From: Methanolobus sp. UBA118
GTDB taxonomy: Archaea; Halobacteriota; Methanosarcinia; Methanosarcinales; Methanosarcinaceae
Reading direction: 5' to 3'
Assembly (NCBI GenBank): GCA_002508635.1
Contig: DACO01000179.1
Coordinates: 1,110-18,541 of the forward strand
DNA: 17,432 bases
The notes beneath the pieces were generated by a model that saw only the letters and a list, made by a program, of their open reading frames with translations, ran no database searches and was not told the DNA's origin. The position numbers and the translations under genes are program-made. Of this stretch, positions 1 through 5,760 are shown one piece after another (position 1 is the first letter of the stretch; each line of letters begins with the position of its first letter).

Positions 1-250
1 ATATATCGGATCTGACATAAAACACCCCAATTCAATTTTGGAGTATGCTTTTATTTAATATTTTTTCTTTCCGGTATTATCAATCCCGGTTCTGCACATT
101 TCGGATATTCAGGAAACCGGTGTCTTATTGGATATTTGAAGCTGTTGCAAAACAAATCATTACAGTTGCAATAGATAGGGATTACTTTAAAATAGAGAAA
201 TCTGCATACTTGCTAATGTAAATACAGGTTGTTTAAAGGGGAGTGGAATA
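1..250. promoter_or_regulatory. AT-rich leader and promoter region of the FilR1-like gene
   Basis: No coding region is visible. A weak CCAA/TTGG hairpin (27-41) followed by a T-rich run (49-68) may be the terminator of a gene to the left of the window. The heptamer GTTGCAA occurs twice on the same strand, at 144-150 and 165-171, exactly 21 bases apart. A TATA-like TTTAAAATA lies at 186-194, and GGGGAGTGG at 238-246 serves as ribosome binding site for the ATG at 251. The order repeat-repeat-TATA-start suggests regulated transcription; the regulator is unknown but could be the product itself. Confidence 0.5.
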
Positions 251-1036
251 ATGCTCAAGCCGCTACAGGATGTCATATTCGCATCTGAAAAAAGGAAGAA
301 TGTACTTCTATTATTAAATGACGGACCCCAGAAAATGGAAGTGATTTTGAACCATCTCGATACCACCCGACAGGGAATGCTTCCCCAGATAAGGACTCTG
401 GAAAAACATAAACTTGTTACGGGATCGAACGACACTTACAGGCTAACTACTATTGGAAAACTAGTAGTCGATGAGATGCTTCATTTATTAAATACACTTG
501 AGGTTTTTGATAGTGATCTGAATTACTGGGGAAACCATAATCTCGATTTTGTCCCTGCTTATTTGCTAAAGAGATTACATGAGCTGGGAACCTGCAATAG
601 AATAGAGGTTCCGTTTCCCGAAATGTTCGATGAGGACGAGCATTTCATTGAAGAAGCAAAAAGAACAAAATACATTAAAAATATCACCACATTCCTGTTC
701 CCTAATTTCAAGAAAACATTTTCAGAGCTGCTAGAAAACTGTGTTGAAATTTCGGTAATAATAACCGAAGAACTCTACGAAAAACTTATGCAGGAAAACG
801 CCGATGACTTTGATTACTTACTGCACAAACCCAACATAAGTTTTTATATTTACCCTGAAAAATACAATTTCCTGTCTATTTCACTCACTGACCATGCTGT
901 CATGTTAAGGTTGCTGACAGATGAAGGCAAATATGATAATAAAAGATTTATTTGTTCCAGTGAGGATGCCCGTAAGTGGGGACGGGATCTTTTTGAATAC
1001 TACCGGGAAAATTCCAGACGTATAGAGAGAACTTAA
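251..1036 (+). CDS. Winged-helix transcriptional regulator, FilR1/DUF1724 type
   Basis: A 261-residue cytoplasmic DNA-binding protein of the family found almost only in methanogens. Residues about 10-70 form a winged helix (EKRKNVLLLLNDGP, then a recognition-helix region around TTRQGMLPQIRTLEKHKLV and a wing ending YRLTTIGK). The rest, about 95-255, matches the FilR1 middle/C-terminal domain pattern, with strands such as VEISVIITEELYEKL and ISFYIYPEKYNFLSISLTD and a C-terminal DLFEYYRENSRRIE helix. The family is known from regulators of methanogenesis and quorum-type signalling; the target and ligand here cannot be read. ATG at 251 is chosen because GGGGAGTGG lies 4-12 bases upstream. It converges on the pgpA-like gene and is followed by a T-run at 1042-1049. 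The family is confident, the role is not. Confidence 0.85.
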   Translation: MLKPLQDVIFASEKRKNVLLLLNDGPQKMEVILNHLDTTRQGMLPQIRTLEKHKLVTGSNDTYRLTTIGKLVVDEMLHLLNTLEVFDSDLNYWGNHNLDFVPAYLLKRLHELGTCNRIEVPFPEMFDEDEHFIEEAKRTKYIKNITTFLFPNFKKTFSELLENCVEISVIITEELYEKLMQENADDFDYLLHKPNISFYIYPEKYNFLSISLTDHAVMLRLLTDEGKYDNKRFICSSEDARKWGRDLFEYYRENSRRIERT

Positions 1037-1039
1037 ACA

Positions 1040-1054
1040 TCTTTTTTTTAAATT
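1040..1054 (+). terminator. T-rich terminator after FilR1-like gene
   Basis: Eight Ts followed by AAATTTT start a few bases after the stop codon at 1036. There is no strong hairpin, but archaeal polymerases terminate on T-runs alone. It lies between convergent genes. Confidence 0.4.
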
Positions 1055-1525
1055 TTAATCCATTTGACTATCTTTAATCCTCTTCCAGTATCTGAAAGTC
1101 CTGTTGATCAGAATAACAAACAGGATACTTAGCAAAACTGCGGCCATATCGTCCAGGACAATTCCAAATCCCCCGTGAAGGCTTTCAACCCGGTGGATAC
1201 CAAAGATCTCATAGTAGTCAAGTAAGCTGAAAAGTATGAAGCCTGTGACTACATCCACCAGGCTGACCGCGGGTATTATCAGAAAAGCCGCCGCCACGAA
1301 TTCATCAATGACGATGTACGGAGGATCTCCTCCACTTATTGCAACTGCGTTTTCAGATATTGCTATTGCCAGAAAGACCTGCAGGATGAGGACATAATGC
1401 CAGTATTTGCTATGTGATCTCAACCACCAGCCCCAGCCAGCACCAAGAACCGAAGCTATTCCGGCTGCAAAAGGCAGCCATCCAATACCTGCCAGTGATG
1501 CTATGAAGATTGACATATCGCTCAT
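1055..1525 (-). CDS. pgpA: Phosphatidylglycerophosphatase A family protein
   Basis: A 156-residue integral membrane protein of the PgpA family, which removes the phosphate from phosphatidylglycerophosphate (in archaea presumably the archaetidyl analogue) in polar lipid synthesis. The family signatures are visible in order: GGDPPYIVIDEFVAA (D67, D74, E75), GFILFSLLDYYEIF (D103) and LHGGFGIVLDD (D125, D126), interleaved with about four hydrophobic segments. It is close to, but shorter than, the E. coli protein. The usual FDxxKPxP stretch reads LDYYEIFGI, so the Lys-Pro is lost and activity should not be assumed. ATG 1525 is the first start; there is no clear ribosome binding site, so a very short or absent leader is possible, and a second ATG lies at 1516. 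It diverges from the ICMT-like gene. Confidence 0.82.
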   Translation of the reverse strand: MSDMSIFIASLAGIGWLPFAAGIASVLGAGWGWWLRSHSKYWHYVLILQVFLAIAISENAVAISGGDPPYIVIDEFVAAAFLIIPAVSLVDVVTGFILFSLLDYYEIFGIHRVESLHGGFGIVLDDMAAVLLSILFVILINRTFRYWKRIKDSQMD

Positions 1526-1662
1526 GATATACCGATTTATATTTTAGGAACAATCACTTTACTTTTATCAATTTATTCTATGTTCTGTTATTATATTGTA
1601 CTTTGTGGCTCACAACCGCTAAATACAAGCATCTCAATATAAAATATTGGAGAGTATCGAAA
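1526..1662. promoter_or_regulatory. Divergent promoter region, pgpA / ICMT-like gene
   Basis: An AT-rich 137-base stretch between two divergent starts. TTATTATATTG around 1589-1599 is a plausible TATA element for the rightward gene. GGAGAG at 1649-1654 precedes the TTG start at 1663. No longer repeat is evident. Confidence 0.4.
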
Positions 1663-2259
1663 TTGGTTTCATCCACAGTAATCCTGGTATTCAGTCTGGT
1701 GATATTCGCAGCCATCCACAGTTTCCTGGCAAGCCTGCCATTTAAGCGCTTCCTGATGCGAATATTAGGGTCAAGGGCAGACCAGTTGTATATGCCGGCA
1801 TTCAGTCTCATTGCAGTGATAACAATAATACCTGTGATCTATGTCCTTTACAGAAACCCGGGACCAATACTCTATATCGTACCTGCCCCCTGGCGCTGGC
1901 TGATGGTCGGAGGACAACTCATTGCTGCACTGGTTGCCCCCAGGGCTTTGCTGGACGCACCACACCGATTCAGGATACGCGGACAACTGGCAGGACCGCA
2001 TACCCGGGAAGCAGGTAAACTTAACATTAAAGGTATTTATCGCTGGGTAAGAGATCCCTTCCTGCTTTCAGGCCTGGTTATCATCTGGCTCACACCGTTT
2101 ATGACCGTCAATCTGCTTATAATCTACATTCTGACAACCATATACCTCTACCTTGGATCCCTGCACTGGGAGAGCAGACTTGTGGCGCAGTTCGGTGATC
2201 AGTACCGTGAGTACCAGGAACATGTACATAGATTTATTCCGCGTTTGAATCCCATTTAA
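1663..2259 (+). CDS. ICMT/NnrU-like integral membrane methyltransferase
   Basis: A 198-residue membrane protein with about five hydrophobic segments. The C-terminal part carries the isoprenylcysteine carboxyl methyltransferase/PEMT signature: GIYRWVRDPFLLSG, a membrane hairpin, then ESRLVAQFGDQYREYQ and RFIP. The N-terminal AAIHSFLASLPFKR resembles the NnrU/MddA branch (MddA S-methylates methanethiol). Such enzymes use SAM to methylate small thiols, carboxylates or lipids. The catalytic RHP of the family reads RDP here, so the acceptor and even the activity are uncertain. The TTG at 1663 is preferred to an upstream TTG at 1603 because GGAGAG at 1649-1654 is well placed and the product then begins just before the first membrane helix. 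It converges on the CobW-like gene. Confidence 0.72.
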   Translation: MVSSTVILVFSLVIFAAIHSFLASLPFKRFLMRILGSRADQLYMPAFSLIAVITIIPVIYVLYRNPGPILYIVPAPWRWLMVGGQLIAALVAPRALLDAPHRFRIRGQLAGPHTREAGKLNIKGIYRWVRDPFLLSGLVIIWLTPFMTVNLLIIYILTTIYLYLGSLHWESRLVAQFGDQYREYQEHVHRFIPRLNPI

Positions 2260-2316
2260 GGTCATAAATATAGAACAATATGAAAAGAATAATACCTGAA
2301 AACAGTATATACGCAT

Positions 2317-2919
2317 TCAGGCAGATGATGTAGTGATCATATCGACAAAGTCACTTAATCCATGATATTTCGAATCATAGGAAGATTCAAATATCTCCAC
2401 ATCGGGATTTATCTGGCCAAGCATCTCTCTGAGAGACGTTACCTTATCAGGAGTTGCATGGTCAGTGTTTACGAAAACTATATCTGATTCTTTAATCTGG
2501 TTGCTGACCACCCTGGGAATCAGTGCTGCATCGATTTCCAGACTGTTCATATCGAAAATATGGATAACAGGAGAGAAGGATACATCCGGAAACCTGAAAT
2601 TATCAAGACCCTCTTTTACTTCGAAAGGCATTGAATTAAATGGAAGCTCAATGACCATATGATCAAAAGGCCCCTGTTCATTCATATTCTCAATTTCAGC
2701 GATAAGATCAAAAATGAAACTGCAGGAGACACAACTGCTTATCTTTTCCCTTATAACAAGCCCGGGTTCACCAACATCAGTTATTCCATTCTCATTTTCA
2801 AGATGTTCGGTGATCAGTAAAGCAACCTTATTTCCCCGTGAAACAAGCTCTTTAGACATTGAAATAACAGTGTTTTCCTTTTCCAGACCCTTAAAGCCAC
2901 CTGTCAGGATAATATTCAC
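2317..2919 (-). CDS. CobW/P47K-like (COG0523) protein with degenerate GTPase motifs
   Basis: A 200-residue cytoplasmic protein whose layout follows the CobW/HypB-type metallochaperone GTPases. The P-loop position reads GGFKGLEKENT (residues 7-17) instead of GFLGxGKTT, so the GK[ST] is broken. The metal-binding position reads SCVSC (C63, C66). A Walker B-like FDHMVIELPF follows, then VIHIFDM. The base-specificity motif reads VNTD (151-153) instead of NKxD. The closing LGQINPDVEIFESS matches the usual conserved NP-x-A-x-I stretch. It lacks the C-terminal CobW domain. The GTG start at 2919 is supported by a perfect AGGAGG at 2926-2931. A role in metal or cobalamin-protein handling is inferred from the fold only. 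Confidence 0.65.
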   Translation of the reverse strand: MNIILTGGFKGLEKENTVISMSKELVSRGNKVALLITEHLENENGITDVGEPGLVIREKISSCVSCSFIFDLIAEIENMNEQGPFDHMVIELPFNSMPFEVKEGLDNFRFPDVSFSPVIHIFDMNSLEIDAALIPRVVSNQIKESDIVFVNTDHATPDKVTSLREMLGQINPDVEIFESSYDSKYHGLSDFVDMITTSSA

Positions 2920-3067
2920 AAAAAACCTCCTGATATATGTTAAACCGGTCGCTTATAAACTTATTGAAGCTCTCACAGACAGTTTAACTTAGAATAAAAA
3001 CACAGTTATCCGGGAAGTAGAATAATTTGAAAATAATCTGAATATCAAACGTGAAAAGTAAAAAAGA

Positions 3068-3090
3068 AGGAAGATCAAAAAGATCTTCCT
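3068..3090 (-). terminator. Hairpin terminator of the TRAM gene
   Basis: A perfect 9-base-pair inverted repeat, AGGAAGATC / GATCTTCCT, with a five-base loop. Read on the minus strand it is followed by TTCTTTTTTAC, the layout of an intrinsic terminator. It lies 33 bases after the TRAM stop and before the CobW-like gene, so these two minus-strand genes are probably separate transcripts. Confidence 0.75.
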
Positions 3091-3123
3091 GACATATAAT
3101 TTAATTTAAACCCGTTAAAAGAA

Positions 3124-3342
3124 TTAAGCAAGTTCGCCAAATGCGAATTTGCGCATAACCTTGTTAACTTTGATTGTGACTTCATCGCCGACCTGTGTGT
3201 TTGGTACGAAGATGACAAAGCCGCTTACTCTTGCGATTCCGTCGCCTTCTCTTGCGATATCTTCAATTGTCACGTCATAGGTTTCTCCAGCTTCTACTGG
3301 TGCATCTGATTGCATGTTATCAAACAAATATTTCATCTCCAT
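3124..3342 (-). CDS. Stand-alone TRAM-domain protein (RNA chaperone)
   Basis: A 72-residue protein. Residues about 14-72 form a single TRAM domain: VEAGETYDVTIEDIAREGDG, IARVSGFVIFVPNTQVGD and VTIKVNKVMRKFAFGEL are the typical five-strand OB-like pattern. In methanogens these small proteins bind RNA and melt structures, acting in part like bacterial cold-shock proteins, and some are cold induced. The acidic 13-residue N-terminal extension ahead of the domain is ordinary for the group. ATG 3342 has no good Shine-Dalgarno sequence upstream; a second ATG follows at 3336. A strong hairpin terminator follows the gene. The family call is firm; cold induction is known for relatives, not shown here. 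Confidence 0.9.
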   Translation of the reverse strand: MEMKYLFDNMQSDAPVEAGETYDVTIEDIAREGDGIARVSGFVIFVPNTQVGDEVTIKVNKVMRKFAFGELA

Positions 3343-3681
3343 TTAATATACGCTTAAAAGCAATTAACACGATCCAAAACATAAGAAAAAACAGTAATAA
3401 CAAATTCAGTAATACTATCTACCCTATAATTTATCAAACGTAATTTTGCTTCTTAAAGCAGTTCTATATTTGAAGTGATAACGTATAAATCTAACCCCTG
3501 CAATCACTCTTTTTTTAAGTCTGGGAATACAGATAGCCATATTAGAGACAAAACATCATTCCCTCAACCAATTTATTTAAATAATATAATACCGGTAATT
3601 GATATCCGTATAACGGCAAGAACCATGCCAGGCAATATACTGATACAAAATATTTTACATCTTAGCGGAGGGAGCCATCAT
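3343..3681. promoter_or_regulatory. 339-base divergent intergenic region, TRAM / HEPN-like
   Basis: No credible gene is present; the reading frame open to the HEPN-like gene from 3475 has no family-like sequence before 3682. For the minus-strand TRAM gene, ATAAATTATAGGG (about 3422-3434) is a TATA candidate. For the plus-strand gene, ATTTATTTAAATAATATAAT (3571-3590) is a strong TATA-rich block, followed by a short CCGT-ATA-ACGG inverted repeat at 3606-3616. GGAGGGAG at 3667-3674 is the ribosome binding site for ATG 3682. Confidence 0.5.
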
Positions 3682-4116
3682 ATGAAACTTGAGATCATGG
3701 ACAGAAGATCAAGATTTGAGGATTTTGAAAACGAATACCGGGATTCAAAAGCATATCTTCGCAGGGCAAGGCAGTTCCTCAAAGACGGGCAGGACCACAG
3801 TATCGTATTCAACGTGGCTTCACTTGCACTGGAAAGGTATCTTGTAGCCTTGTGCTATCTCCATGACATGGAACCATACAACCACAACTATAGCTGTCTC
3901 ATGGATACAGTGGAAATGTTCATGAAGGTACCAGCAGAGCTGAATAAGGAGATACGATCCCTTGATCAGATATTCGATATCTGCTCACTCGACCATTATT
4001 ACCATGGTGAGCCAGATATAGCGGACATGGAACGGGTACTGTCCATGTGTGATGCAGTGGAAGAATTATTCGACCAGACAGAGATCGAATCAATTAGAAG
4101 CTCCCTTGCACCATAA
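3682..4116 (+). CDS. HEPN-like helical protein
   Basis: A 144-residue, all-helical, soluble protein. The pattern SKAYLRRARQFLKDGQDHSIVF, then VASLALERYLVALCYLHDMEPYNHNYSCLMDTV, then LDHYYHGEPDIADMERVLSMCDAVEEL resembles HEPN domains, where a helix pair packs against a long C-terminal helix and the last block often reads RYPD-like. The canonical RxxxxH RNase motif is not evident, and no nucleotidyltransferase (MNT) partner gene lies beside it, so toxin function is not supported. The start at 3682 is chosen for GGAGG at 3667-3671 and because the upstream in-frame region has different composition. The neighbour converges with only 11 bases between stop codons. The family call is moderate; the function is unknown. 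Confidence 0.55.
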   Translation: MKLEIMDRRSRFEDFENEYRDSKAYLRRARQFLKDGQDHSIVFNVASLALERYLVALCYLHDMEPYNHNYSCLMDTVEMFMKVPAELNKEIRSLDQIFDICSLDHYYHGEPDIADMERVLSMCDAVEELFDQTEIESIRSSLAP

Positions 4117-4127
4117 AAGGAATCTAA

Positions 4128-4496
4128 TCAGATCTTTTCGGACTTATTCTTTACAGTATAATGTATAGTCTGGGCAACAACCCTGCCATGTTCTATCACA
4201 AAGGAATCCGTCCCGTCATCCACATAACGGTTTCCACCTTCTCCCTTCCATTCTAAAAAAGCAACATTACCTTCAACCAGCTTATTCGTATATTCGAACT
4301 TCGCATCCGGCAATTCCTCATTCAGAAGTTCGGCTAGATATGTTATCCCGTCATAGCCTGAGAATTTGCCTTTGGTCGTCAGGATTATGCAATCCTCTGC
4401 ATAGTTCTTTTTCATATCGTCTTTATAATTCAGTTCCTTGGCAAGACGCAAATGATCTTCAAAGATCTCTTCTGTTGAACGGTTTGATTTACTCAC
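4128..4496 (-). CDS. NTF2/SnoaL-like domain protein
   Basis: A 122-residue cytoplasmic protein with the cone-shaped NTF2-like fold pattern: an N-terminal helix pair (STEEIFEDHLRLAKELNYKDD), YAEDCIILTTKGKFSGYDGITYLAELLNEEL, then strands AKFEYTNKLVEGNVAFLEWKGEG and DSFVIEHGRVVAQTIHYTV. Such proteins are small-molecule-binding or isomerase-like folds with widely varying roles, so no substrate can be assigned. It starts at GTG 4496, preceded by GGGGGAAAGGT. It diverges from the exported-protein gene and converges on the HEPN-like gene. Confidence 0.78.
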   Translation of the reverse strand: MSKSNRSTEEIFEDHLRLAKELNYKDDMKKNYAEDCIILTTKGKFSGYDGITYLAELLNEELPDAKFEYTNKLVEGNVAFLEWKGEGGNRYVDDGTDSFVIEHGRVVAQTIHYTVKNKSEKI

Positions 4497-4708
4497 ACCT
4501 TTCCCCCAATATATTATCGGAAGCAGTGTATAAAAGAGATTCCGATACGCTGCAATTGTATAATCTTATTTAAAAAAAGACCATGTATATTTATTCATAT
4601 TTCTTTTCAGCTTTATTTTAAATTAAAATCTGTTGCTACCCTGTTAGCATTTTTTTCGACAACAGGCTTATTGCATATCATTTCTTAAACTTATATGGGG
4701 GTTTGATA
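4497..4708. promoter_or_regulatory. Divergent promoter region with CTGTT repeats
   Basis: For the rightward gene, TTTTAAATTAAAA around 4616-4628 is a TATA candidate. Just downstream, CTGTT occurs at 4630 and 4641, and a six-base inverted repeat CCTGTT (4640-4645) / AACAGG (4661-4666) could form an operator or leader hairpin. GGGGG at 4697-4701 precedes ATG 4709. For the leftward gene an AT-rich block lies around 4557-4580. Confidence 0.35.
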
Positions 4709-5626
4709 ATGAAAAGACAATGGACAGTCTTTTTAGTGTTAGCAAGTGCCTTTTTAGGAATGGGACTTGCTGCAGCCCAGGTATCTGATTTACAATTGGA
4801 CATAATCAATGAAACTAATGAAACAGACAATGTAACTATAGAGAATATCACAGAACAGGAGATACTGATCAGTCAGGAGGACGGTGGAGACGTACGCTGG
4901 CTATTGCCGGGTCCCAGAGAACTTGATCCTGAGATATTCGGAACTCCGGATGCACCTCTGGGATTTGAGGAAGGCATAGGTGTCCCGGTTGAAGATAGGA
5001 ACGTGAACGAGAACGGAACTGCTTTTACCAATACCTCGGTTGATACAGCATTCTCTAATGAGTATGAACAGGTGAACGGGACTTTCGAGACCCGTATGGT
5101 GGATATCACAAAGGTGGATGACCCCAATTCAAATGATACTGCTGAAGCGGAATTCATATTCACCGATCCTACCGGAGAGAATGAATACAGAGTTGTTCTG
5201 ACTGATATAATTCCAGTAGGCCCGACTCACCCGTTCATGGGCGGAGTCATGATCGACAGTTACCTGCACGGCAAATCATCTATCGGAGACCGTATGGTAC
5301 CGACAGCCTATGCTTATGGTGCACTGTGGGGTGTTGGTGAACTGTACGTAAATGGTGAGCTGGTAAGCGATAACCGTGTTGTTCACATAATGGCAACCGA
5401 GCAGCTAAGAACAACCGATGAAGAGTTCAGACTACTATTTGATGATGAACTGCCTCATGAAGGTATACACACACATATCGTACTACCTGATCTTGTAGTC
5501 ACACCTGACGGACCTATGCAGGAACCTGTGCCAACAGGTTACATGCTGCCTGACGGAACAGAGCAGCCATTCATGCATGTACTGTTCGAGGACACGGAGA
5601 TCCAGGGACTTGATGTTATAGGTTGA
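4709..5626 (+). CDS. Exported, sequon-rich protein of unknown function
   Basis: A 305-residue protein I do not recognise. Residues 1-24 form a Sec signal peptide (MKRQ, hydrophobic core, cleavage after AAAQ or nearby); there is no lipobox and no second membrane helix, so it is secreted or held at the S-layer. The mature N-terminal part is acidic and holds eight N-x-S/T sequons (N34, 37, 41, 46, 102, 108, 123, 142); none occurs after residue 144. The C-terminal half (about 155-305) looks like a folded beta-rich domain with several histidines (PTHPFMGG, SYLHGKSS, VVHIMATEQLR, LPHEGIHTHIVLPD, PFMHVLFEDTE), which might bind metal. ATG 4709 is preferred to TTG 4703 because it follows GGGGG by seven bases and begins the signal peptide directly. 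It has its own promoter and terminator-like hairpin. Confidence 0.8.
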   Translation: MKRQWTVFLVLASAFLGMGLAAAQVSDLQLDIINETNETDNVTIENITEQEILISQEDGGDVRWLLPGPRELDPEIFGTPDAPLGFEEGIGVPVEDRNVNENGTAFTNTSVDTAFSNEYEQVNGTFETRMVDITKVDDPNSNDTAEAEFIFTDPTGENEYRVVLTDIIPVGPTHPFMGGVMIDSYLHGKSSIGDRMVPTAYAYGALWGVGELYVNGELVSDNRVVHIMATEQLRTTDEEFRLLFDDELPHEGIHTHIVLPDLVVTPDGPMQEPVPTGYMLPDGTEQPFMHVLFEDTEIQGLDVIG

Positions 5627-5656
5627 TCAGATATTCGGAGATTTAAAGTTAAAAGC

Positions 5657-5695
5657 TGAGGCGTATAACACCTCATTCAATTTTTAATTTTTGTA
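5657..5695 (+). terminator. Hairpin plus T-run after the exported protein
   Basis: TGAGG at 5657-5661 pairs with CCTCA at 5671-5675 around a nine-base loop, followed by T-rich sequence from 5681. It begins 31 bases after the stop at 5626. Confidence 0.55.
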
Positions 5696-5705
5696 GTCCT
5701 TGTTC

Positions 5706-5760
5706 GATATTATATTCTAAAAACCATTACAGATAAGCTATATCAATTATGGAGGTCTGG
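5706..5760 (+). promoter_or_regulatory. Promoter and ribosome binding site of the hydrolase/ATP-grasp pair
   Basis: GATATTATATTC (5706-5717) is a TATA candidate, about 45 bases before the start. GGAGGT at 5751-5756 lies four bases before ATG 5761. An in-frame ATG at 5749 overlaps this ribosome binding site, which argues for translation from 5761. Confidence 0.5.

Noticed and set aside
3068..3090. Hairpin at 3068-3090 as a riboswitch or small RNA
   Set aside because: A single short perfect stem followed by a T-run on the minus strand is fully explained as a terminator.
3475..3681. 69-codon upstream extension of the HEPN-like protein
   Set aside because: Low-complexity AT-rich translation containing the TATA block, with a much better GGAGG-supported start at 3682.
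3682..4496. HEPN-like and NTF2-like genes as a toxin-antitoxin pair
   Set aside because: They lie on opposite strands and converge, and neither has a recognised toxin active site or antitoxin motif.
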